Notes under the pieces: generated by a model | Told to the model about the DNA's origin: nothing | The model's input: the letters and a program-made list of their open reading frames with translations, nothing else | Databases searched by the model: none | Assembly (NCBI RefSeq): GCF_000621525.1 | Contig: NZ_JHYC01000004.1 | Coordinates: forward strand, 90,829-154,828 | DNA: 64,000 bases | Direction: 5' to 3' | DNA from: Legionella fairfieldensis ATCC 49588 | Lineage (GTDB): Bacteria > Pseudomonadota > Gammaproteobacteria > Legionellales > Legionellaceae | Shown: piece by piece, positions 34,012 through 42,774 of the stretch | How the letters are laid out: every line of letters starts with the position of its first letter | How positions within the stretch are numbered: the stretch's first letter is position 1 | Made by a program: the position numbers and the translations under genes

Positions 34012-36258
34012 ATGAAACGATTCTTGTTTGGTTTAGGGCCTCTGCTTGCATTGAGTACGCAGATGACGATGGCTCAAACTACAATTCAAACACTTAATCA
34101 GGTAGTGCCTGCCACGTGCATTTCATCCAAATTTAGTGCTCAAGGTGATAATCATTGGAAAAACATGACGTTAACTTTGACTAATAATTGTAATCAGACC
34201 GTTGATTTCCAAAATGCTACCGTGACTTTTAAAAATAATTCTGCGTTGAATACTAATTTCTGGGGCGATTTCTCACCTCTACCCTACCCTGATAATTCAT
34301 TGATGATCACATCGCAACAAGACGCTGATGGAAAATTTTTATCTAGCCTGCATTTACACTTTCCGACCTATCCCGGCGCTGATACAAAATTACCCAATGG
34401 GCGTTCCATTGCGATAAAATATGGTGTGAGTTCAGATACGCATAGGGAAGGGACCACGAATGTTTATTTACAGACAGGCGGTGACACTGGCTCTATTCTC
34501 TTGCATAACAGTGCTAAACCTGCGAACGTGAATCAAAATTATGCGTTAGTTCATTTATTGATGAATGGTCAAAACGTAAAAGATCTACAGCTACCTTGGG
34601 CAGCAAGCTTTGCGGTACAGAGATTGGCTGTTGGCAGTTATAGCCTGGCGCCCGATAATATTACCGATAGTTCAGGGAGTGTTTATCAAGGGGAGGCGCA
34701 ACCCAGTACGGTTAACGTGACTGCCAATCAGCAGGCTTCTTCAACAATTACGTACAGCCTTGCTCCTCAAACCGGGAAGCTTTCCATTAAACTACCAGCA
34801 CTTCCTCCTGAATTAACAGGATATTCCGAAAGCCCGACTGTTTTGGTAAGAGATATCCAAATGGGAAGTTCCATTAGTAAATTACTATCCTGGAACAATA
34901 CGGTCACAATTGCCGACCTTAAAGCAGGGAGCATTTATAACTTTTCAACGCCAGTTATTAATTATAATAACTACCGTTGTACCCCCACTTTTAATCCTGC
35001 TACGCTGACAGCGAGTTCTACGACTCCTGCAACCAGCTTAACTTATAACTGCGTAGAAACCTCTCAAGTGGCCGTGTCTTTACAGATTAGGGGTGCCCCG
35101 GCTAATTTATCATCCTTAAAGGTCACTTTGCAGCCTAATGATGGTTCCACAGCTGTTCAGCAAACAGTGAGTTTAGCTGATGGTACGGGCAACGCGACAG
35201 TTACTTTAAACGAAGGGGTCATTTATACTGTGGCGTCCCAGGATGTTCCAGGGTATTCGATAACCTTTTCTCCTCAACCCTTCACTGCGACAAACGATGC
35301 TGTAGAAACTATTACGTTAACTTCCGTGAATCAGGGAACGCCGGTGGCTGTGAATGGACAATTGACAGTCTGTGGTACACAGCTTTGTAATCAACATGGA
35401 ACTCCCATTCAATTAAAGGGTATGAGTACTCATGGGTTACAATGGTATGGCCAGGGAAAATGCATCACCTCCGGATCATTGGATGCACTCGTAAATAATT
35501 TCAAAGCGAATGTTATTCGGCTCGCTTTATATGTTCAGGAAGGGGGGTATGAGACTAATCCTGCTGCGTTTACGGAACAGGTCAGTCGTCTTATTAATGA
35601 AGCTTATAACCGGGGAATTTATGTGATTGTAGATTGGCATATTCTAAATCCGGGCGATCCTAATTATAATCTTAATTTGGCCAGGCAGTTTTTTACCAAT
35701 ATAGCTAACCTTCATAAAGATAAAAATAACCTTATCTATGAAATTGCAAATGAGCCGAATGGCGTAAGTTGGGCTGCCATTAAAAATTATGCTGACCAGA
35801 TTATTCCTGTCATTCGTAGCATTGATAATAATGCCCCCATTATAATCGGTACTCGCGGTTGGAGTTCTTTAGGGGTATCCGATGGTAGCGGTTTTCAGGA
35901 AATCACAGCAAACCCTGTTAATTTTCCCAATATTATGTATGCATTTCATTTCTATGCCGCTTCACATCGGGATAATTATCTACAGGCTTTGGACAATGCT
36001 GCTAAAGTATTGCCCATTTTTGTGACTGAGTTTGCCACCCAAACTTACTCAGGAGACGGTGACAATGATTTTGCTATGGCAGATAGATATATGCAGCTTA
36101 TGGCAACTCGGAAAATAGGCTGGGCAAATTGGAATTATTCTGATGATTTCCGTTCCGGAGCCGTTTGGAAAACAAACACGTGTTCGTCTGGTGTCTGGGT
36201 AGACAGCAATTTGAAAGAAGCAGGTGTTTATATAAAGGATAAAATTATAAATCCGTAA
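34012..36258 (+). CDS. Secreted GH5 endoglucanase with N-terminal accessory domains
   Basis: 748 residues. Sec signal peptide (MKRFLFGLGPLLALSTQMTMA); an N-terminal beta domain to about residue 155 resembling cellulose/chitin-binding modules (LTLTNNCNQTVDFQNATVTF); two Ig-like linkers (about 180-350 and 350-440); then a GH5 barrel from about 448. Catalytic residues are in place: H543 in VDWHI, acid/base E581 in YEIANEPNG and nucleophile E673 in LPIFVTEFATQ. It should cleave beta-1,4-glucans such as cellulose or carboxymethylcellulose. Legionella secretes a related endoglucanase (CelA) by type II secretion. AAGGAG precedes the ATG, and a strong hairpin follows the stop. Confidence 0.93.
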   Translation: MKRFLFGLGPLLALSTQMTMAQTTIQTLNQVVPATCISSKFSAQGDNHWKNMTLTLTNNCNQTVDFQNATVTFKNNSALNTNFWGDFSPLPYPDNSLMITSQQDADGKFLSSLHLHFPTYPGADTKLPNGRSIAIKYGVSSDTHREGTTNVYLQTGGDTGSILLHNSAKPANVNQNYALVHLLMNGQNVKDLQLPWAASFAVQRLAVGSYSLAPDNITDSSGSVYQGEAQPSTVNVTANQQASSTITYSLAPQTGKLSIKLPALPPELTGYSESPTVLVRDIQMGSSISKLLSWNNTVTIADLKAGSIYNFSTPVINYNNYRCTPTFNPATLTASSTTPATSLTYNCVETSQVAVSLQIRGAPANLSSLKVTLQPNDGSTAVQQTVSLADGTGNATVTLNEGVIYTVASQDVPGYSITFSPQPFTATNDAVETITLTSVNQGTPVAVNGQLTVCGTQLCNQHGTPIQLKGMSTHGLQWYGQGKCITSGSLDALVNNFKANVIRLALYVQEGGYETNPAAFTEQVSRLINEAYNRGIYVIVDWHILNPGDPNYNLNLARQFFTNIANLHKDKNNLIYEIANEPNGVSWAAIKNYADQIIPVIRSIDNNAPIIIGTRGWSSLGVSDGSGFQEITANPVNFPNIMYAFHFYAASHRDNYLQALDNAAKVLPIFVTEFATQTYSGDGDNDFAMADRYMQLMATRKIGWANWNYSDDFRSGAVWKTNTCSSGVWVDSNLKEAGVYIKDKIINP

Positions 36259-36268
36259 TTAACGTAGG

Positions 36269-36293
36269 CCGGTTGCCACCTCATGGCAACCGG
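36269..36293 (+). terminator. Strong hairpin after the GH5 gene
   Basis: CCGGTTGCCA (36269-36278), five-base loop, TGGCAACCGG (36284-36293): a perfect 10-bp stem 10 bases past the stop codon. No T-run follows, so termination may be inefficient or depend on other factors. Confidence 0.55.
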
Positions 36294-36439
36294 ATGAATA
36301 AAGCTCACAAAAATTCATCTCAAAACCAAAAATCTTCAATATTTATTATACTTGATCTATTGATCATTAATTTGTCATTTAAATTAAACATATAGAAATT
36401 AAATCTTAGGGAATATGATGTTAATCAAAAAGGAATTAT

Positions 36440-36931
36440 ATGAACGAGATAAAGCAAGTATTATCTTATTTGAAGGAAAAGAATCTTGTTTTAACTACCG
36501 CTGAATCGTGCACGGCAGGAAGAATAATTCATTTGCTTGCTAAAATTCCCGGAAGCGGGGCTTGTCTTGAGGCTGGTTTTGTCGTTTATTCTATTCAAGC
36601 CAAAAAAAGGTTATTAAAAGTAAAACAAAGTACAATTGATCAATACACGCTTACCAGTGAAGAGGTAGCGCGTGAAATGGTTGAAGGCACATTAAAATAC
36701 AGCACAGCCAGTGTGATAGTCGCAACAACAGGTGTAGCGGGACCAGGGCCTGAAAATGGGATTCCACAAGGAACGGTATGCTTCGGGTGGGGTTTTAATA
36801 TCTCTCAACCCCTTATTGTTTTTTCTGAAACCAAAAAATTTTCGGGATCACGGAGCAAGGTGTTAACACAGGCCGCCACCTACGCTCTGGTTCAAATTCC
36901 TAAACTTCATCAACACTTAATCCGGGGGTAA
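36440..36931 (+). CDS. CinA C-terminal-domain protein (PncC-like nicotinamide-nucleotide amidase), copy 1
   Basis: 163 residues, the stand-alone CinA C-terminal domain. Family motifs are TAESCTAGRI near the N-terminus, GSGACLEAGFVVYS, TLTSEEVAREM, and VATTGVAGPGPENGIPQGTVCFGW. PncC hydrolyses nicotinamide mononucleotide to nicotinate mononucleotide and ammonia in NAD recycling. A second, more canonical paralogue lies at 61593. Here LIHLLAKIPGSGACLEA differs from the usual GLLTxxPGSSxxFxRG pattern, so activity may have shifted. AAGGAAT precedes the ATG. The stop is separated by one base from the ATG of the broken oxidoreductase gene. Confidence 0.85.
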   Translation: MNEIKQVLSYLKEKNLVLTTAESCTAGRIIHLLAKIPGSGACLEAGFVVYSIQAKKRLLKVKQSTIDQYTLTSEEVAREMVEGTLKYSTASVIVATTGVAGPGPENGIPQGTVCFGWGFNISQPLIVFSETKKFSGSRSKVLTQAATYALVQIPKLHQHLIRG

Positions 36932-36932
36932 A

Positions 36933-37244
36933 ATGGCTGGGAACCTGTGGGATTGTATTATAGTTGGCGGCGGGCCTGCAGGTCTGACTGCTGCTGTTTA
37001 TTTAGCGCGTTACCGCCGCAATGTTGTAGTATTTGATAATCAAAATAGCCGTGCTATGAGTATACCGCTTTCTCATAATTACCCGGGATTTCCAGAAGGA
37101 ATTTCTGGCAAAGTTTTGTTAGAAAAATTACATTCAAGGTTTATATGCCGCCGGAGACATTGTCTCTGGATTAAATCAAATTTGCGTTGCAACAAGCCAG
37201 GCTGCCGTTGCTGCCACTTCGGTTCATAAAGCCTTATCAAAATA
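36933..37244 (+). pseudogene. Thioredoxin-reductase-like FAD oxidoreductase with a large internal deletion
   Basis: The first 65 codons encode the FAD-binding start of a thioredoxin-reductase-like protein (DCIIVGGGPAGLTAAVYLAR, SHNYPGFPEGISG). From about 37130 a second frame encodes the typical C-terminus (GLYAAGDIVSGLNQICVATS, then QAAVAATSVHKALSK) with a stop at 37244. The NAD-binding domain and the CxxC redox centre, roughly 200 residues, are missing. An intact gene would be about 300 codons. It directly follows the pncC-like gene and was probably its operon partner. Confidence 0.85.
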
Positions 37245-37257
37245 ATGTCTTGTTGCA

Positions 37258-37410
37258 GGATTCAAACCAAATATACACAAAGTTATCCACATCTTTTGAA
37301 GTGAAGGAAGGATAAGCATAGTAAGAGGAAGTCTTATAAAATAAGGATTTTATTGTAGGTTAAATATTATTAGACTGGTGAGCAGGTTTAATCAGTCAAA
37401 ATATCCACAG
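37258..37410. repeat. Intergenic repeat B with TTATCCACA and TATCCACAG boxes
   Basis: Partner of the copy at 33343-33497. TTATCCACA is at 37283-37291 and TATCCACAG at 37402-37410. The end motifs and their spacing are conserved while the middle has diverged. It starts 14 bases after the end of the oxidoreductase pseudogene and lies before the short inverted-repeat element at 37422. Confidence 0.6.
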
Positions 37411-37421
37411 CTTGGGTAATT

Positions 37422-37451
37422 GTTCACGGAATATGCAAATTTTCTGTGAAC
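37422..37451. repeat. Short version of the GTTCACGG inverted-repeat element
   Basis: GTTCACGGAATATGCAAATT continuing TTCT and then GTGAAC forms a small hairpin. Its left 24 bases match 1961-1984 with one difference. The central about 83 bases of that copy are absent, and the flank (ACACCTACT) resembles the one there (ACACTTACT). Confidence 0.55.
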
Positions 37452-37493
37452 ACCTACTAAATTTAACAAGACAGTTTTGTAAAGTATCCCTGA

Positions 37494-39374
37494 TTATATT
37501 TCAGCCAGATTGCCTTTGGTTTCCAGCCATATTTTCCGATCAGCGGCTCTCTTTTTTGCCAGCATCATATCCATTTGGGCCATGGTGGCCTGTTCGTCTT
37601 CAAGAGTAAGTTGAACCAATCTTCTGGTGTCCGGGTCCATGGTGGTTTCGCGTAATTGCAAAGGATTCATCTCACCTAACCCTTTAAAACGTTGTACATT
37701 GATTTTTCCTTTATTGTGTTGCGTGAGATGGGCAATAATAGTTTCTTTTTCTTCATCATCTAAAGCATAGTGAACGATTTTTCCCGCATCGATACGATAT
37801 AAAGGAGGCATAGCCACAAAGATATGGCCGGCACGTACCAGAGGTTTAAAATGGCGTAAAAATAAAGCACACAGTAAAGTGGCAATATGAGCACCATCCG
37901 AATCTGCATCCGCAAGAATACAAAGTTTACCGTAACGCAGACCGCTCAGATCTTCAGAGCCGGGATCTACGCCAATAGCAACAGAAATATCATGGATTTC
38001 CTGGGAAGCCAACACTTCAGAAGATTCAACTTCCCAAGAGTTTAAAATTTTTCCACGCAGGGGGAGAATGGCCTGAAAATCCTTGTTGCGTGCTTGTTTT
38101 GCAGAACCGCCTGCTGAATCCCCTTCGACAAGAAACAATTCGGCCTGACTTAAGTCTTGCTGCAAACAATCCGCTAATTTGCCGGGTAAAGCGGGGCCTT
38201 GACTAACTCGTTTGCGAGCGACCTGTTTCGCTTGACGAAGACGTTTTTGTGCCCGCTCAATAGCAAAAGCAGCAATGATTTCACCTTGCTGGCGATGTTG
38301 ATTGAGCCAAAGAGCAAAGGCGTCTTTCACTACATTACTCACGAAACTGGCAGTTTGACGCGAGCTGAGGCGTTCTTTGGTTTGTCCGGCAAATTGAGGT
38401 TCTTTCATCTTCACCGATAAGACATATTGACAAGGCTCCCATAAATCATCGGCAGCTAATTTCACACCACGAGGAAGTAAATTTCGTAATTCACAAAAAG
38501 CAGTCAGGGCTTCATAAAGGCCAGCTCGTAAGCCGTTAACATGAGTACCACCTTGTGCCGTGGGGATTAAATTCACATAACTTTCATTTAAGTGACTATT
38601 GGCCGTTTTAGACCAGGCTAAAGCCCAGTCTACGGTAGCATCATCACTGGAAAATTCACCTGTGAAGGGTTCTTCAGGAAAATAATCTGCGGATAATGAC
38701 TGCTTTAAATAATCAGCCAAACCTTTTTCATAACACCAATGGGTTTCCTCGTTACTGGCCTTATTAATGAAGGTCATCGATAGACCAGGGCATAGTACCG
38801 CCTTGGCGCGTAATACGTGAGTTAATTGCCGGACGGAGATTTTCAGCGTATCAAAATATTTTGCATTTGGCCAAAATCGGATAAGCGTACCCGTATCTCG
38901 CTTTTTGGTCACGCCTCTCTCGTTAAGCTCTTGTTGTTTATCACCATTGGCAAATGCCATGTGATAGATAATACCGTTTCGTTTAATCGTCACCTCAACC
39001 CGTTCAGAAAGCGCATTAACCACCGAAACGCCCACGCCATGTAATCCTCCCGAGAAACTATAGTTTTTATCAGAAAATTTTCCGCCAGCATGTAGACGAG
39101 TCATGATAACCTCCACGCCGCTTAAACCTAATTGCGGGTGGAGATCGACAGGCATTCCCCGACCGTTGTCTTCCACTTCTACTGAGCCGTCTTCATGTAA
39201 AGTCACAATGATCTTGCTTGCAAAACCGGCAATCACTTCGTCGACACTGTTGTCAATAACTTCCTGCGCCAAATGATTAGGTCTACTCGTATCAGTGTAC
39301 ATACCGGGGCGGCGTTGCACTGGTTCAAGACCATTTAAGACCTCAATTGCTTCAGCTGTGTAATTTCCAGACAT
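37494..39374 (-). CDS. parE: DNA topoisomerase IV subunit B (ParE)
   Basis: 626 residues. The ATPase subunit of topoisomerase IV, which decatenates daughter chromosomes with ParC. The GHKL ATPase begins at the N-terminus (EVIDNSVDEVIAGFA, VEDNGRGMPVD, GGLHGVGVSVVNAL). The TOPRIM domain has LFLVEGDSAGGSAKQARN and the metal-binding DADSDGAHI, and the C-terminus QRFKGLGEMNPLQLRETTMDP is typical. Length about 626 and the GGLHGVGVSVVNALS spacing fit ParE and not GyrB, which is larger in gammaproteobacteria by a C-terminal insert. It stands alone on the minus strand. ParC is not in the window. Confidence 0.96.
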   Translation of the reverse strand: MSGNYTAEAIEVLNGLEPVQRRPGMYTDTSRPNHLAQEVIDNSVDEVIAGFASKIIVTLHEDGSVEVEDNGRGMPVDLHPQLGLSGVEVIMTRLHAGGKFSDKNYSFSGGLHGVGVSVVNALSERVEVTIKRNGIIYHMAFANGDKQQELNERGVTKKRDTGTLIRFWPNAKYFDTLKISVRQLTHVLRAKAVLCPGLSMTFINKASNEETHWCYEKGLADYLKQSLSADYFPEEPFTGEFSSDDATVDWALAWSKTANSHLNESYVNLIPTAQGGTHVNGLRAGLYEALTAFCELRNLLPRGVKLAADDLWEPCQYVLSVKMKEPQFAGQTKERLSSRQTASFVSNVVKDAFALWLNQHRQQGEIIAAFAIERAQKRLRQAKQVARKRVSQGPALPGKLADCLQQDLSQAELFLVEGDSAGGSAKQARNKDFQAILPLRGKILNSWEVESSEVLASQEIHDISVAIGVDPGSEDLSGLRYGKLCILADADSDGAHIATLLCALFLRHFKPLVRAGHIFVAMPPLYRIDAGKIVHYALDDEEKETIIAHLTQHNKGKINVQRFKGLGEMNPLQLRETTMDPDTRRLVQLTLEDEQATMAQMDMMLAKKRAADRKIWLETKGNLAEI

Positions 39375-39450
39375 TCGATGTTCTCTATAAATGACTTAAT
39401 GATCAAATTACGTTAGTTTAGCATGAAATACAATTTAGTATAAAAAATAT

Positions 39451-41496
39451 TCAGTTTAAATTAATATGTCCCGGATTTCTGTTCTGAGTTGCATTTAACT
39501 CAGTCAATTTATTTTGTACAGCACGAAATACATTGGTTTTAATTGCCGGGTCTTTTTTGTGAAACAAGCGATCGAAAGTGGGATGACGATGCTGATTTAA
39601 GTAAAAAGCCTGTTCGTGTTTTTGCCAGAATTGATTGACTTCTTGTGGTGACTGTAATTTTTTAACTTGCGTAATCAAATAGTTTTCTAGCAAACGTTTT
39701 TCAGAATAATTCATCAAATAATGACTGTGGTGTTTAGCATTAAGCTGTAACAGTAATAATGCGCGTGGTTCGTACGATAAAATTACAGAAGAGTAGTTAG
39801 AAAAAGGGACGATTTTTCGATCTATTGTTTTTACCATTTTTTCTAATTGACTCATCGTTTTTAACGTTTCTATTAAGTAAGCAGGCGATTTATTGCATAG
39901 GCTGCTGATTAATTCTGGTTGCAAAGATAAGGCGCTTAATAACAGAGGTCTCACATTTATTTTTCCTATTTCATACGCAAACCATTTTTCCTGCTTATTA
40001 CAATACCGTTCTTCGTACAAAGTGATTTGTATTATTAACGAATGGTGCTTAAGCATATAAGGAATAATTGGTTTACCTTTTTCTATACCTGTTATGCTCA
40101 AAATTTGCAAAAAAATATACTCGTAGTCATACTTCTTGAGATTCTTTCGATATAAAGGATTTGTTCCTCCTCTTAGTAATAAATCAAGTAAATTTGAATC
40201 ACGTTTTTCTATAGCGTAGTCTAATATCCCCTCAACTAATTCACATTGGGAGTAAGCAAGATGTGCACTGACTCGTTCTATTAATTGATAGCGTTCTTGA
40301 AAATGATGATAATTCATTTTTTTAATAAAATCTTCAAAGACAGGTTTGTGTTTGTTGATTAGTGAGTTATACGTTTCATTAGAAAGGTCTTCTGGCCATT
40401 CAAAATCGGGACCTATTTGTGCTTCTTTTAAAGTTTTAAGAAGATCAAGTAGATCAGCTGTTTGTTTTTCCTGGATAGTTTTAAGGATCAATCGATCAGA
40501 GGTTTTATCCTTTTGGTTGTTTGATAATGTATGAGTCATTTTTAGTAATTCATCCAATGTCAAAAATGATAAGGTATGTTCCTGCAAGTATTCAGGTAGT
40601 TCATTAAAGATTGCAAATCCTTTTTGAAAAGATTGGCTCCTTGTATTTTCGTTATTTTCATGGGTAATTTGAGGAAAATGAGCTTTGATACTATTAATAA
40701 ATTTTCGCGGCAATGCAAAAAATTCATACCTTAATGCCATAGAGAGATCTTGTTGCTGCAATTCTTCAGAATAAATTACGATGCCGCTTTGAGGATTAAT
40801 AATAAAAAGAGGAACATCTATGCCTAATAGTTGTTTAATTCTTAGTTGAGTATAGAGCGCTCTCAAACGATCCGCTAATGTATTGTTTAGAGCAAATACA
40901 CCGGCTAAACTTTTTTTACTTAATCCTGCAAGAATGTTATTGGTTGGTGGAATTTGGTGTTTAGCTCGTATTGTATTTAAATTGTTTTGTAACTCCAGCA
41001 TAGATAAGCTGTACATAAGAGGTTGATTTTCTTCTTTCATGCCCTGTTTTTTTAACCAAAATTTTGTATCAGTAAATGCATTAACAGGAAAAATATATTT
41101 TTCATCTTTTTGATGGCAGAGGTTCCAATCAAAAATCAAGCCGGTGGGATAACCATGTTTGGGGATGAATAAATCAATAATTCCATCTGGAGGTAAAAGA
41201 GTAACATCTGTTTTTTTTGTATATTCTGTATTTTTGATTGCCCCTCTTTCTCTATCTTCAATTGGGCGATAATTCCATTCGCCTGTTTTAAGGTTAGCAA
41301 CGCGATGTCGATGTCGCTGACTAATATCTTTGGGAGGGCGATTAGCAACAGGATTACCTAGCTGATTCAAAATATAATCCAGACATCGATCTGAGTCAGG
41401 AGAAACACTGATTATTTTGACAACTGCATTGAAACTTTGAATTAATTGCAAAGTAGTTTCGTGATTATTACCAGGAAGCGTTTCAAGATTTTTCAT
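39451..41496 (-). CDS. F-box-like protein of unknown function (candidate effector)
   Basis: 681 residues without signal peptide or membrane helix. An F-box-like segment lies at about residues 298-326 (FNELPEYLQEHTLSFLTLDE followed by LLKMTHTLSN): Leu-Pro start, then spaced Leu/Phe pattern. Behind it, LLDYAIEKRDSNLLDLLLRGG with TNPLYRK resembles one ankyrin-like repeat. The N-terminal 290 residues form a separate domain (LLPPDGIIDLFIPKHGY, GLIFDWNLCHQKDE) that I cannot assign. Low GC and an orphan position fit a Dot/Icm effector that could recruit host SCF ligase, as LegU1 and AnkB do; that is inference. The DNA is AT-rich. Confidence 0.65.
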   Translation of the reverse strand: MKNLETLPGNNHETTLQLIQSFNAVVKIISVSPDSDRCLDYILNQLGNPVANRPPKDISQRHRHRVANLKTGEWNYRPIEDRERGAIKNTEYTKKTDVTLLPPDGIIDLFIPKHGYPTGLIFDWNLCHQKDEKYIFPVNAFTDTKFWLKKQGMKEENQPLMYSLSMLELQNNLNTIRAKHQIPPTNNILAGLSKKSLAGVFALNNTLADRLRALYTQLRIKQLLGIDVPLFIINPQSGIVIYSEELQQQDLSMALRYEFFALPRKFINSIKAHFPQITHENNENTRSQSFQKGFAIFNELPEYLQEHTLSFLTLDELLKMTHTLSNNQKDKTSDRLILKTIQEKQTADLLDLLKTLKEAQIGPDFEWPEDLSNETYNSLINKHKPVFEDFIKKMNYHHFQERYQLIERVSAHLAYSQCELVEGILDYAIEKRDSNLLDLLLRGGTNPLYRKNLKKYDYEYIFLQILSITGIEKGKPIIPYMLKHHSLIIQITLYEERYCNKQEKWFAYEIGKINVRPLLLSALSLQPELISSLCNKSPAYLIETLKTMSQLEKMVKTIDRKIVPFSNYSSVILSYEPRALLLLQLNAKHHSHYLMNYSEKRLLENYLITQVKKLQSPQEVNQFWQKHEQAFYLNQHRHPTFDRLFHKKDPAIKTNVFRAVQNKLTELNATQNRNPGHINLN

Positions 41497-41635
41497 AATT
41501 AATCTGTTTATTGATCACCGTGGAATGATAATAAGTCATTAAATATGATAGTTAAAATATATTCTTTCTATTGAATCAATAAATTTTATTTATAATAAAG
41601 AAGAACAAGACCAGGCAATCCCAAATCTATCTCGC

Positions 41636-42706
41636 TTATTCAATCACGATGTCAGGAAATCTATCCGCATAATTAAGGGGCTTTCCTGCTAGGGCAATAG
41701 CAGTATGGATAGCTGTCTGAAGAAAAGGTTTAGCTAATTTATTGTCATAAAGAACAACAGGCGTTCCCGTATCGCATAAACTTCGAATCTGACTATCTAA
41801 AGGTAATTGACCCAGTAATTTAACCTGAAAAGAATCACTTAATTTTTGTCCGCCTCCTGCGCCAAAAATTGCATCCTGATGTCCGCATTGACTGCATAGA
41901 TGTAAGGACATGTTTTCTACCAAACCTAATACATCAATTCCTGTTCTCTCAAACATTTTTATGGCTTTTTGAGCATCTAATGTGGCTACATTTTGTGGAG
42001 TAGTGACTATAACAGCGCCCGTTAGGGGGATTTTTTGTACCAGACTTAACTGAATATCTCCAGTTCCGGGAGGAAGATCAATGAAAAGATAATCGAGTTC
42101 ATCCCATAAAGTAAGGTCAAGCATCTGAATTAATGATTTAGCCAGCATAGGACCACGCCAAATTAATGCTTGTTCACTGTCAGTGAGGTAACCAATGGAC
42201 ATGGCTTGTACACCATGCGCAAAGACAGGTAAATAGTGTTCGCCGCTTATTTCGACAGGTTTTGTTTTTCCCAGCATTAAAGGGATACTGGGGCCATAAA
42301 TATCTGCATCAAGAATACCTACTCTTGCTCCAGCCTGTGCAAGTGCGATTGCCAGATTGATAGCCACGGTGGATTTCCCAACCCCTCCTTTTCCGGAGGC
42401 AATGGCAATCGTGTTTTTAACTCCCCGTAATGCTTTACCTGCTAATTGGGTTCGGTGTGCTTTTATAAAAGATTTAAAAGCTATTTTCACCTGATAAGAA
42501 GGGAATGCTTGATGTAGCAGGTGATTTAAAGAAGGTAATAATGAATTTTCGAGCGTTTTAGTGGGAATGCCCCCCTTTAACTGGATATCAATAGTTTCAT
42601 TTTCTATTTTAAATGTCGCCTCTAATCCTGATTGCTGAGCATTTAAACCAAGAAAATTGTCTCTGGTATCAGAGAGTATGTCAGTGATAGTTTTTTCTAT
42701 ATTCAT
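41636..42706 (-). CDS. apbC: Iron-sulfur cluster carrier protein ApbC/Mrp (P-loop NTPase)
   Basis: 356 residues from the ATG at 42706; the frame opens at a TTG four codons earlier. An N-terminal DUF59 (MIP18-like) segment of about 90 residues precedes the deviant Walker A IASGKGGVGKSTVAINLA, with LDADIYGPSIPLMLG, FIDLPPGTGDIQLSL and the cluster-binding CxxC in NMSLHLCSQCGHQ. The protein binds and transfers [4Fe-4S] clusters to apoproteins in an ATP-dependent way. It is on the same strand as the helicase gene upstream, with about 68 bases between them. Confidence 0.95.
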   Translation of the reverse strand: MNIEKTITDILSDTRDNFLGLNAQQSGLEATFKIENETIDIQLKGGIPTKTLENSLLPSLNHLLHQAFPSYQVKIAFKSFIKAHRTQLAGKALRGVKNTIAIASGKGGVGKSTVAINLAIALAQAGARVGILDADIYGPSIPLMLGKTKPVEISGEHYLPVFAHGVQAMSIGYLTDSEQALIWRGPMLAKSLIQMLDLTLWDELDYLFIDLPPGTGDIQLSLVQKIPLTGAVIVTTPQNVATLDAQKAIKMFERTGIDVLGLVENMSLHLCSQCGHQDAIFGAGGGQKLSDSFQVKLLGQLPLDSQIRSLCDTGTPVVLYDNKLAKPFLQTAIHTAIALAGKPLNYADRFPDIVIE

Positions 42707-42774
42707 TTGCGGAACCAATATGCTTAAAAGCCCTTATTATGCCTTGTTTACTCAGGAAGGAATATGTTCAGAAC

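Noticed and set aside
25332..37291. TTATCCACA boxes as a chromosomal replication origin
   Set aside because: The boxes are far apart and no dnaA, dnaN, gidA or AT-rich unwinding region accompanies them; parE alone is not evidence of an origin.
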